A program made the translations under genes and the position numbers. Under the pieces are notes generated by a model, which worked only from the letters and a program-made list of their open reading frames with translations, was not told where the DNA came from and did not search any database. A DNA stretch of 47,223 nt from NCBI RefSeq assembly GCF_008123965.1, contig NZ_VSTH01000082.1, positions 7,047-54,269 of the forward strand. Direction: 5' to 3'. The stretch comes from Bradyrhizobium hipponense. Lineage in GTDB: Bacteria; Pseudomonadota; Alphaproteobacteria; Rhizobiales; Xanthobacteraceae. Shown one piece after another: positions 23,678 through 31,624 of this stretch. Positions within the stretch are counted from its first letter, which is position 1, and each line of letters opens with the position of its first letter.

Positions 23678-24616
23678 ATGCCGGTCCCGATTCTCCTGGT
23701 GACGGGTTTCCTGGGGGCGGGCAAGACCACGGTCGTGAACCACCTGCTGGCGCATGCCGGGGGACGGCGGATCGCCGCCGTGGTCAACGATTTCGGCGCG
23801 ATCAATATCGATGCGGAGCTGATCGCGGGCGCAAGCGACGGCGTGGTGAGCCTCAGCAACGGCTGCATCTGCTGCTCGCTCGAAGGCGATCTGCTGCGCA
23901 CACTTGCGACCCTGCTGCGGCGAAATCCGCGGCCTGATTACATCGTCATCGAAACCAGCGGGGTGGCCGATCCTGCCGACATCGTGCGCAACCTGATGGA
24001 CCCGGTGATCCTGCGTGAGGCGCTGCTGGAGACGGTGCTCTGCGTGATGGACGCGGCGACACCGCTGGCTGCCCTGGATGACGCGCTGCTGCGCGCACAG
24101 TTGCGCGCGGCCGATATCGTAGCGTTGAGCAAGCTGGATCTGGCCGACGAAGGGACGGACGTCCGGATGCGCGAAGCCATCCGCGCGCAGCGCGTGCCTG
24201 CCGTGGTGGTCGATGCGAAACACGGCGAGATTCCGACCGCGCTGCTGTTTCCCGCCGGCGTCGATCGCGCACCCGCGCCGCGCGAGCCGGGACCGAAACG
24301 GCCAGCAGAGGAGCGCTTCGAGACGCTGAGCTGGACCTCAGAGCGGCCAATCTCGTTGCCGCGCCTACAGCGGGCCATCGGCCGGCTGGCGCCGAAGCTC
24401 GCCCGCGCCAAGGGCCTGTTCGAGACGGTCGAGCAGCCCGGGCGTCTGACAGTGTTTCAATTCGCCGGCGGCCGCGCGACGCTCGCGCCCGGTGAAGCGC
24501 CTGCAGCAGGCGTGCCGCGGAACCGCATCGTCTTCATCGCCGAGCTCGGCGTTCTCTCGAAGGCGGAGCTCGACGGGATCATGGAGGCGTGTGTTGCAGG
24601 TGGGGAAGGCTCGTAG
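23678..24616 (+). CDS. CobW/COG0523-family GTP-binding metallochaperone
   Basis: A G3E-family GTPase of 312 residues. Walker A is GFLGAGKTT (about 9-17), the metal motif is NGCICC (about 61-66), and Walker B/switch is VIETSGVADP; SKLD is the guanine-specificity motif. The C-terminal CobW_C domain is present. Such proteins deliver zinc, cobalt or other metals to client enzymes. The gene begins three bases after the stop of a metal-dependent amidohydrolase, so that enzyme is the natural client candidate. There is no His-rich stretch. No Zur or cobalamin element was identified upstream. Confidence 0.92.
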   Translation: MPVPILLVTGFLGAGKTTVVNHLLAHAGGRRIAAVVNDFGAINIDAELIAGASDGVVSLSNGCICCSLEGDLLRTLATLLRRNPRPDYIVIETSGVADPADIVRNLMDPVILREALLETVLCVMDAATPLAALDDALLRAQLRAADIVALSKLDLADEGTDVRMREAIRAQRVPAVVVDAKHGEIPTALLFPAGVDRAPAPREPGPKRPAEERFETLSWTSERPISLPRLQRAIGRLAPKLARAKGLFETVEQPGRLTVFQFAGGRATLAPGEAPAAGVPRNRIVFIAELGVLSKAELDGIMEACVAGGEGS

Positions 24617-24648
24617 CTCCGATGCAGCTTTTTCGGAACGCAGCACTA

Positions 24649-24849
24649 TCACTCCCCCTCCGGCTCGGCCGGCTTCTCGACAGTCTCGTCCCTGTGGACC
24701 GGCGGAGCACCGTGCGCGCCGCGCAGCCGGATCATCGTGTCGATCACGTCGACATCGACCTTCAGCATGTCGAGATCGCGCGTCATCTCGCGCACGACCG
24801 CCTCCAGCTCACCGGCATCCCTGCGGCGCGCCACCGCGAGCAGTCTCAT
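24649..24849 (-). CDS. Small hypothetical protein (66 aa)
   Basis: The product starts MRLLAVARRRDAGELEAVV and continues with a helix REMTRDLDMLKVDVDVIDTM, heptad-like, suggesting a short coiled coil or dimerisation helix. An acidic Pro-rich tail follows. An upstream ATG at 24870 would add seven basic residues. The ribosome binding site is weak. It lies 46 bases after the gene at 24896 on the same strand and converges with the CobW gene. Family unknown; codon use is compatible with translation. Confidence 0.5.
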   Translation of the reverse strand: MRLLAVARRRDAGELEAVVREMTRDLDMLKVDVDVIDTMIRLRGAHGAPPVHRDETVEKPAEPEGE

Positions 24850-24895
24850 CCGATTGCGTCTCGTCCGCAAGAATTGTGGATCATCGATGATCTCG

Positions 24896-25396
24896 TCAAT
24901 GCAACGTGGGACTTCCCACAGGCCAGCTCTTCATCGCCATCGTCCAATCGGGGGCGCGCGATTGAACCTGCCGGTCCGGGAGGACGAGACCGGCCGTGCG
25001 GAAGATCGTTGCGAGTCCCCGGACGGGGTGCAGTGCCCAATCCGCGCCTGCGGTCGAGAGCCAGCACGCGAACTGTTCGCGCGCGACATCAACGCGGTCC
25101 TGCTGCGCGGCGACGATCGCCCGCAGGATGCCGTGCTCGCTGTCCGACACGCGCGGACAAATGGGGCAGTGAACCTCGATGGCGGTGTGGGCCGTGCATG
25201 CGAAGATCTCGATCAGCGCTTCGAGCGAGGGCACGGCATCGCCGACACGAAAATGGTCATACACTTGCTGGATATCGGCTGCGGTCGGAACGGCGCTTCC
25301 GCTGTGAGCCTTGGCCCGGAAACCCCAGATGAACAGCCGCTCCGCTGCGCTCAACGTGGGGAGGTCGAGGGATTTTGCGTGTGTCGATTGATGCAT
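24896..25396 (-). CDS. Hypothetical protein with a CPIC motif (166 aa)
   Basis: A soluble protein of 166 residues. The centre is helical (SLEALIEIFACTAHTAIEVH) and contains CPICP, with one further Cys near it, so metal or redox binding is possible. AERLFIWGFRAKAH near the N-terminus looks like a conserved motif, but I recognise no family. ATG at 25396 is preceded by GAAGG at a short distance. The gene appears to form a two-gene unit with the 66-residue ORF downstream. No signal peptide or membrane segment. Confidence 0.65.
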   Translation of the reverse strand: MHQSTHAKSLDLPTLSAAERLFIWGFRAKAHSGSAVPTAADIQQVYDHFRVGDAVPSLEALIEIFACTAHTAIEVHCPICPRVSDSEHGILRAIVAAQQDRVDVAREQFACWLSTAGADWALHPVRGLATIFRTAGLVLPDRQVQSRAPDWTMAMKSWPVGSPTLH

Positions 25397-25708
25397 GGAG
25401 CCTTCGGCCTTTGGCTACGCGAGCACCGCGGCTGGCGCTGGATATCTTTGCCGATCGTTCTGCCAGAGCCTTGCCCAAGTCAACGCGCAGAAGGCCGATA
25501 TCGAAGTCTTCTAGATTCGGAGGAGGAAGGACGCCTGATTGGAATCATTCAATCGGGGCGCAAGCCTCGCACCGGCGGCTCTCGCCGGCGAGCGAGGGAC
25601 TGTTCGCGTAATATTTGCGGGGAATTCGGGAACCCGAATGCTTAAGGCTTTGCTAAGGCGTTCAGCATAAACTGGCATATCTGCATTGCCAATTCATGCG
25701 AGCACCGA
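25397..25708. other. Divergent promoter region
   Basis: These 312 bases separate the leftward CPIC gene from the rightward chemoreceptor gene and have no supported gene. Visible elements are the inverted repeat ttcggg-aa-cccgaa near 25625-25640 and a GC hairpin around caccggcggctctcgccgg. Lower GC just before 25708 fits a promoter. No clear -10/-35 pair was found. Confidence 0.4.
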
Positions 25709-27391
25709 ATGATTTTTTCCCGCATCAGTTTCAAGCTGGTTCTGATCGTTGCCATCAGCCTTGTCGGCATGATCGCGCTGGCGCCAATTGCGCTCTCGAC
25801 CCTGCGGAGCCAGATGGTCGCCGATCGCCAGGCCAAGACGCAGCATATGGTCGACGTCGGCTACGGCATTCTGGCGCATCTCCAGAAGCTCGAAAGCGAG
25901 GGAAAGTTGACGCGCGAGCAGGCGCAGGCCGCCGCGATCGGGGAGATCAAGAGCCTGCGTTACGACAAGGTCGAGTATTTCTGGATCAACGACCTGACAC
26001 CCAAGATGGTCATGCATCCGATCAAGCCTGAGCTCGACGGCAAGGATCTCTCCGGAATGAAGGATCCCTCCGGCAATGCGCTATTCATGGGCTTCGTCGA
26101 CGTCGTGAAAAAGCAGGGCGCGGGCTTCTACAGCTATCTCTGGCCCAAGCCCGGCTTCGAGCAGCCGGTGGCCAAGATCTCCTATGTTAAGGGCTTTGCG
26201 CCCTGGGGCTGGATCATCGGTACCGGCATCTATCTCGACGACGTCGACGCCGCCTTCCGTGAGAATGCCATGACGCTCGCCCTGGTGTGCCTTGCGGTAC
26301 TAACACTTGTTCTCGGCTGCTCCTTCGTGATCGGCCGCAGCGTCACCCGGCCGCTGGCTAAGATCACTGCGCTCACTGAACGCCTCGCCGCCGGCGACGG
26401 CGCGTTCGATGTGCCCTACACCCATCGCCGTGACGAGGTCGGCGGGCTCGCCAAGGCGCTTGCCGTCTTCAAGGACAATGCGTCGGCGGTACGCCAGATG
26501 CATGCAGAGCAGGACGAGCTGAAGCGCAAGGCCGACGACGAGAAGCGCAGGACGATGGCCGATCTCGCCGGCAGGTTCGAGGTGAGCGTTCAGTCCGTCG
26601 TCCGCGACGTCTTCAACGAGGCGCGGGAGATGCAGCAGGCCGCGCGGGGTATGTCGGAAACCGCGAACAAGGCAACGGAGCGTGCCTCCTTCGTCGCCAC
26701 CGCCTGTCAGCAGGCCTCGAGCAACGTGCAGACCGTGGCCTCCGCCGCCGGCGAATTGTCATCCTCGATCTCCGAGATCAGCCAGCGCGTAGCGCAGGCA
26801 GCAAGTGTAGCCGACAAGGCCGCTGCCGATGGCCAACGCACCAACGACACCGTGCAGGGGCTTGCCGCCGCCGCGCATAAGATCGGCGAGGTGATCGATC
26901 TCATCAACCAGATCGCCTCCCAGACCAATCTGCTCGCGCTCAATGCCACCATCGAGGCAGCGCGCGCCGGCGAAGCCGGCAAGGGCTTTGCCGTGGTCGC
27001 AAGCGAGGTGAAGTCGCTGGCGAGCCAGACCGCGAAGGCCACCGACGAGATCGGCGCGCAGATCTCGGCGATCCAGGCCGAGACCAACCAGGTCGTCGGC
27101 AACATCGAAAGCATCCGCAGCACCATCATGGAGGTCAACGAGATCTCGTCCTCGATCGCAGCCGCGGTCGAGGAGCAGGGCACCGCGACGCAGGCGATCG
27201 CCCACAGCGTGCAGGAAGCGGCCTCCGGCACCGACCAGGTCTCGCGGAACATCTCCGGCGTCACCGACGCGACGGCGGAGACCGGCCAGGCCGCCGGCCT
27301 CGTATTGCAATCGAGCGGCCGGCTGACGCAGAAGCTGCAATCGCTCCAGGACGAAGTCAGCACCTTCGTTGCCGGCGTACGGGCGGCCTAG
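25709..27391 (+). CDS. Methyl-accepting chemotaxis protein with a periplasmic Cache domain
   Basis: A chemoreceptor of 560 residues. TM1 spans about 8-30. A single-Cache periplasmic domain (about 35-185) includes VEYFWINDLTPKMVMHP and GWIIGTGIYLDDVD, which bind small organic acids in several relatives. TM2 is at about 190-210, then HAMP, then the cytoplasmic signalling hairpin with the tip INQIASQTNLLALNATIEAA. The methylation helices look complete, and no C-terminal CheR pentapeptide is present. Start at the ATG of MIFSRISFKLVL. The racemase gene begins 12 bases after the stop, suggesting an operon. Confidence 0.96.
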   Translation: MIFSRISFKLVLIVAISLVGMIALAPIALSTLRSQMVADRQAKTQHMVDVGYGILAHLQKLESEGKLTREQAQAAAIGEIKSLRYDKVEYFWINDLTPKMVMHPIKPELDGKDLSGMKDPSGNALFMGFVDVVKKQGAGFYSYLWPKPGFEQPVAKISYVKGFAPWGWIIGTGIYLDDVDAAFRENAMTLALVCLAVLTLVLGCSFVIGRSVTRPLAKITALTERLAAGDGAFDVPYTHRRDEVGGLAKALAVFKDNASAVRQMHAEQDELKRKADDEKRRTMADLAGRFEVSVQSVVRDVFNEAREMQQAARGMSETANKATERASFVATACQQASSNVQTVASAAGELSSSISEISQRVAQAASVADKAAADGQRTNDTVQGLAAAAHKIGEVIDLINQIASQTNLLALNATIEAARAGEAGKGFAVVASEVKSLASQTAKATDEIGAQISAIQAETNQVVGNIESIRSTIMEVNEISSSIAAAVEEQGTATQAIAHSVQEAASGTDQVSRNISGVTDATAETGQAAGLVLQSSGRLTQKLQSLQDEVSTFVAGVRAA

Positions 27392-27403
27392 TATAGCAGG
27401 AGG

Positions 27404-28087
27404 ATGGCTCCCAATTCCGGTCGGCGCACGCGCATCCTTCTGATCAATCCCAACTGCCGCGAGGCGACCACCGCAATGATGGTCGCCATCGCCAAATCTG
27501 CAATGACGGACGGCTTCGACATCGTCGGCGCCACCGCAAGCCGCGCGCCGCAGATGATCGTGACGCCGGACGCGCTTGAGGCGGCAGCGCCTGAAGTTGC
27601 CGAGATTGCACAGGCGCGCGAGCGTGCATGCGACGGCATCATCGTTGCGGCATTCGGCGATCCCGGCCTAAATGCGATCAGGGCAGCCACGGGCCCGCTA
27701 GCGGTCGGCATCGGCGAGTCGTCGATGCTGGAAGCCGGAGCGAATGGCCGCCGTTTCGGCGTGGCGACCACGACGCCGCTGCTCAAATCGAAGATCGACG
27801 CCTTGCCAGACGCGCTGGGATTGCGGTCCGGCTATACCGGCACCCACCTTGCCGAAGGCGATCCGCAAGACCTGATGCGCGACCCCGCGCAACTCTGTGC
27901 AGCCCTCGCCGGTGCGGTTGAGGCCTGCATCGCGCAGGACGGGGCCGAGGCGGTGATCATCGGCGGCGGGCCGCTCGGCGAGGCCGCGCGCGAGCTTCAG
28001 ACGATGTTCGCCATGCCGGTCATCGCCCCGATCCCGTCTGCCGTGGCGCGGATTATTCGCCTCATCGCAGCCCGTACGGCCAGCTGA
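27404..28087 (+). CDS. Asp/Glu/hydantoin racemase-family protein, catalytic Cys apparently absent
   Basis: The fold family is clear from ILLINPNCREATTAMM, the central IIVAAFGDPGL and the late VIIGGGPLGEAA. In active hydantoin and allantoin racemases a Cys stands just before the first (F)xDPGL motif and another in the second (LGCxGM) motif. Here those places read Ala (VAAFGDPG) and Gly (IGGGPLG). The remaining Cys residues are not in these motifs, so either the activity differs or the protein is not a racemase. The length of 227 is normal. AGGAGG directly abuts the ATG (27398-27403), which is too close for efficient initiation, yet no other in-frame start is near. Confidence 0.8.
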   Translation: MAPNSGRRTRILLINPNCREATTAMMVAIAKSAMTDGFDIVGATASRAPQMIVTPDALEAAAPEVAEIAQARERACDGIIVAAFGDPGLNAIRAATGPLAVGIGESSMLEAGANGRRFGVATTTPLLKSKIDALPDALGLRSGYTGTHLAEGDPQDLMRDPAQLCAALAGAVEACIAQDGAEAVIIGGGPLGEAARELQTMFAMPVIAPIPSAVARIIRLIAARTAS

Positions 28088-28211
28088 TATTCCGGCCCGC
28101 GGGACCGGCCGTGGCGACCGGCTTCCTCTCTCTTGACGGCTGCGGCCAAAGTGAAGAAGCAGGATGACAGAACCTGCCGTCGCGCTTGCTTGCAGGCATG
28201 GAGACCACTGC

Positions 28212-31200
28212 ATGTCGTTCAAGAAACTCCTGATCGCCAATCGGGGCGAGATCGCCATCCGCATCGCGCGCGCGGCGGCCGATGCCGGCATCGCGACGGT
28301 TTCGATCCATCCCGCCGACGATGCGCTGTCGCTGCACGTGCGCATTGCCGACGAGGCGGTCGAAATCCCCGGCCGCGGTGCCCGCGCGTATCTCGACATC
28401 GAGGCCGTGGTGACGGCGGCGAAGGGTGCCGGCTGCGATGCCGTGCATCCCGGTTACGGCTTTCTCAGCGAGAACGCGACGTTCGCAAAGGCCTGCGCCG
28501 CCGAAGGTCTTGCCTTCGTCGGGCCGAAGGCGGCCGCGCTGGAGCTGTTCGGCGACAAGGTCGCGGCGCGCCAGCTCGCTAAGCGCTGCGGTGTGCCGAT
28601 TGTCGCCGGCACCAGCGGCCCATCGACGCTGGACGAGATCGCGGCCTTCTTCGCTTCGCTCGGCGGCAACGCAGCGATCGTGATCAAGGCGATGGCCGGC
28701 GGCGGCGGCCGCGGCATGCGCGTCGTCGGGAACGCTCCCGATCTTGCGGAAGCCTATGCGCGCTGCCAGTCCGAGGCCAAGGCGGCGTTCGGATTCGACG
28801 GCGTTTATGCCGAACGCCTGATCAGGCAGGCGCGCCACATTGAGGTGCAGATCATCGGCGATCGTCATAACGCGATCAGTCATCTCTGGGAGCGTGAATG
28901 CACCATCCAGCGCCGGCACCAGAAACTGATCGAGGTCGCGCCGAGTCCCTCGCTGGGCGAAGCCTTTCGCGGGCGCATCATCGAGGCGGCGAAGCAGCTT
29001 GCGGCGGCGGCGTCCAACGACAATCTCGGTACGTTCGAATTCCTGGTCGATGGCAGCGCGGATGACAGCTTTGCCTTCATCGAGGCCAATCCGCGGCTCC
29101 AGGTCGAGCACACCGTTACCGAGGAAGTGCTCGGCCTCGATCTCGTCCGCGCCCAGCTCGCGGTCGCTGCAGGCGCTTCGCTGGCCTCGCTCGGTCTGGC
29201 GCAAAGCGCAATTCCAAAGCCGCGCGGCTATGCGATGCAGCTTCGCGTCAACATGGAGACGCTGGACGAGACTGGCGCGACGCATCCGACCGGCGGCGTG
29301 CTCGCCGTGTTCGAGCCGCCTTCTGGACCCGGCGTCCGCGTCGATAGTTTCGGCTATGCCGGCTACCAAACCAGCGCCGCGTTCGACTCGCTGCTCGCCA
29401 AGGTCATCGTGCATACGCCGGGCGATGCCTGGCACGATGTGGTCGCCAAGGCTTGGCGCGCCTTGCGCGAGTTTCGGATCGACGGCGTGGTCACCAACAT
29501 CGGCTTCCTCCAGGCCGTGCTGTCGCATCCCGATTTCGCGGCCAACCGCATCGCGACCGACTTCATCGATCGCAATATCGCGAAGCTCGTGGAGGCGGCC
29601 GATGGCGCGGCCAAGCCGCTCTACTTTGCTGCGACAGAGCGAAGCGGCGGTCCGAGGACCGAAGCGCACCTCGTCGGACAAGTGCCTGAAGGCGCAGTGA
29701 TGGTCGCTGCACCTCTGCAAGGAACCATCGTCACCATTCAGGTGAGGGAGGGCGAGATCGTGCGTCCGGGCCAGCAGCTTGCCGTAATCGAGTCCATGAA
29801 GATGGAACATCTGGTCATGGCCGAGCAGGGCGGCCGCGTCATGAAGCTTCTTGCCGGCGACGGTGTCACGCTGATGCATGGCGAGCCGATTCTCTATCTC
29901 GAACCGCTCGACGTCGCGGCCGATGCGTCGGCGGCGAAAGCCGATGTGGACCTCGATCACATCCGCCCCGATCTCGCCGAGCTGATCGCGCGCCAGGCCA
30001 ACACGCTCGATGCGAACCGGCCCGCCTCGGTCGAGCGCCGCCGCAACACCAACCAGCGCACCGCGCGCGAGAACGTCGCGCAGCTCGTCGACGAAAACTC
30101 GTTCATGGAATACGGCAGCCTCGCGATCGCGGCGCAGCGGCGCCGCCGCAAGCTGGACGATCTCATCAAGAACACGCCGGCCGATGGCCTCGTCATGGGC
30201 GTAGCGACGGTGAATGCTGAGAAGTTCGGACCGGAGGGCGCGCGCTGCATGGTCGTGGCCTACGACTATACCGTGCTCGCGGGCACGCAGGGCCACATGA
30301 ACCACAAGAAGATCGATCGCATGCTGACGCTTGCGGAAGACTGGCGCGTCCCCCTGGTGTTCTACGCCGAAGGTGGCGGCGGTCGGCCCGGCGACACCGA
30401 CCGGCTCGGCATGACCGGCCTCGACGGCCCGTCCTTCGTGCAGTTCGCAAGGCTCTCCGGCCTTGTGCCTGTGATCGGAATCGTCTCCGGCTATTGCTTT
30501 GCCGGCAACGCCGCGATGCTCGGCTGCTGCGACGTCATCATTGCCACAGGGAATGCCTCGATCGGCATGGGCGGCCCTGCCATGATCGAGGGCGGCGGCC
30601 TCGGCGTCTATCACCCGGCCGAGGTCGGCCCGGTCTCGTTCCAGTCCCCGAACGGCGTCATCGACATCCTGGTCGAGGACGAGGAGGAGGCGACGCGGGT
30701 CGCGCAGAAGTACCTGTCCTATTTCCAGGGCGCGGTGACAGAGTGGCAGGCTGCCGACCAGCGTCTGCTGCGCCGCGCGATTCCGGAGAACCGCCTGCGG
30801 GTCTACGACATCCGCAGCGTAATCGATCTCGTAGCGGACAAGAACTCCGTGCTGGAGCTGCGCCGCGACTACGGCGTCGGGATGGTCACGGCGCTGATCC
30901 GCATCGAAGGCAAGCCGTTCGGCCTGATCGCCAACAATCCGCGCCATCTCGGCGGCGCGATTGATGCCGACGCCGGCGACAAGGCCGCGCGCTTCCTCCA
31001 GCTCTGCGACGCCTTCGACCTGCCCATCGTCTCGCTCTGCGACACGCCCGGCTTCATGGTCGGGCCCGAAGCCGAGAAGACCGCGATCGTGCGCCACGTC
31101 TCCCGCATGTTCGTCACCGGGGCGAGCCTCACCGTGCCGCTGTTCGGCATCGTGCTGCGCAAGGGCTATGGGCTCGGCGCGCAGTCGATGATCGGCGGCG

Positions 31201-31517
31201 GCTTCCATGCCTCGTTCTTCACCGCGGCCTGGCCGACCGGCGAGTTCGGGGGCATGGGTCTCGAGGGTTATGTCCGCCTCGGCTTCCGCAAGGAGATGGA
31301 GGCGATCGCCGATCCAGCCGAGCGCGAGACCTACTACCGCAACAAGGTCGCCGAGCTCTATGCCAACGGCAAGGCGGTCTCGATCGCGTCCGTGTTCGAG
31401 ATCGACAACGTCATCGACCCCGCAGAGACGCGGCGCTGGATCATGGCGGGCCTGCGCTCGGTGCCGAAGGCGCCTGCGAGGACAGCGAAGAAGCGGCCCT
31501 GCATCGATACGTGGTGA
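28212..31517 (+). CDS. Single-chain acyl-CoA carboxylase (BC-BCCP-CT fusion)
   Basis: This biotin-dependent enzyme makes a carboxyacyl-CoA from acyl-CoA, bicarbonate and ATP. All parts lie in one chain of 1101 residues: biotin carboxylase at about 1-450 (KKLLIANRGEIAIRIAR, MAGGGGRGMR, FIEANPRLQVEH); BCCP at about 490-570 with biotinyl Lys530 in ESMKMEH; and a carboxyltransferase with both beta and alpha halves at about 600-1080 (GVYHPAEVGP, CDTPGFMVGPEAEKT). This order matches the long-chain acyl-CoA carboxylases (LCC) known as large homo-hexamers from Mycobacterium avium and relatives. ATG at 28212 (MSFKKLL) follows GGAG; a start at 28164 would add 16 atypical residues. The substrate remains inferred. 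A sigma-54 activator gene follows. Confidence 0.93.
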   Translation: MSFKKLLIANRGEIAIRIARAAADAGIATVSIHPADDALSLHVRIADEAVEIPGRGARAYLDIEAVVTAAKGAGCDAVHPGYGFLSENATFAKACAAEGLAFVGPKAAALELFGDKVAARQLAKRCGVPIVAGTSGPSTLDEIAAFFASLGGNAAIVIKAMAGGGGRGMRVVGNAPDLAEAYARCQSEAKAAFGFDGVYAERLIRQARHIEVQIIGDRHNAISHLWERECTIQRRHQKLIEVAPSPSLGEAFRGRIIEAAKQLAAAASNDNLGTFEFLVDGSADDSFAFIEANPRLQVEHTVTEEVLGLDLVRAQLAVAAGASLASLGLAQSAIPKPRGYAMQLRVNMETLDETGATHPTGGVLAVFEPPSGPGVRVDSFGYAGYQTSAAFDSLLAKVIVHTPGDAWHDVVAKAWRALREFRIDGVVTNIGFLQAVLSHPDFAANRIATDFIDRNIAKLVEAADGAAKPLYFAATERSGGPRTEAHLVGQVPEGAVMVAAPLQGTIVTIQVREGEIVRPGQQLAVIESMKMEHLVMAEQGGRVMKLLAGDGVTLMHGEPILYLEPLDVAADASAAKADVDLDHIRPDLAELIARQANTLDANRPASVERRRNTNQRTARENVAQLVDENSFMEYGSLAIAAQRRRRKLDDLIKNTPADGLVMGVATVNAEKFGPEGARCMVVAYDYTVLAGTQGHMNHKKIDRMLTLAEDWRVPLVFYAEGGGGRPGDTDRLGMTGLDGPSFVQFARLSGLVPVIGIVSGYCFAGNAAMLGCCDVIIATGNASIGMGGPAMIEGGGLGVYHPAEVGPVSFQSPNGVIDILVEDEEEATRVAQKYLSYFQGAVTEWQAADQRLLRRAIPENRLRVYDIRSVIDLVADKNSVLELRRDYGVGMVTALIRIEGKPFGLIANNPRHLGGAIDADAGDKAARFLQLCDAFDLPIVSLCDTPGFMVGPEAEKTAIVRHVSRMFVTGASLTVPLFGIVLRKGYGLGAQSMIGGGFHASFFTAAWPTGEFGGMGLEGYVRLGFRKEMEAIADPAERETYYRNKVAELYANGKAVSIASVFEIDNVIDPAETRRWIMAGLRSVPKAPARTAKKRPCIDTW

Positions 31518-31624
31518 GGGCGGTGCAGCAATTTGATTGCGCTCTGCCCGTTCCCGGTTCCCAATTGACATCCCTGCCTGTGGTGCCAGACTTTGCACAA
31601 TAATACAGGGTGGAGACGTCCGCG

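Noticed and set aside
31574..31598. Sigma-54-like TGGTGCC...TTTGCA before the AcoR-type gene
   Set aside because: The GG-to-GC distance is one base too long for the strictly spaced -24/-12 promoter.
28062..31598. 1178-codon minus-strand ORF opposite the carboxylase
   Set aside because: Antisense shadow caused by high GC at third codon positions; no recognisable domain.
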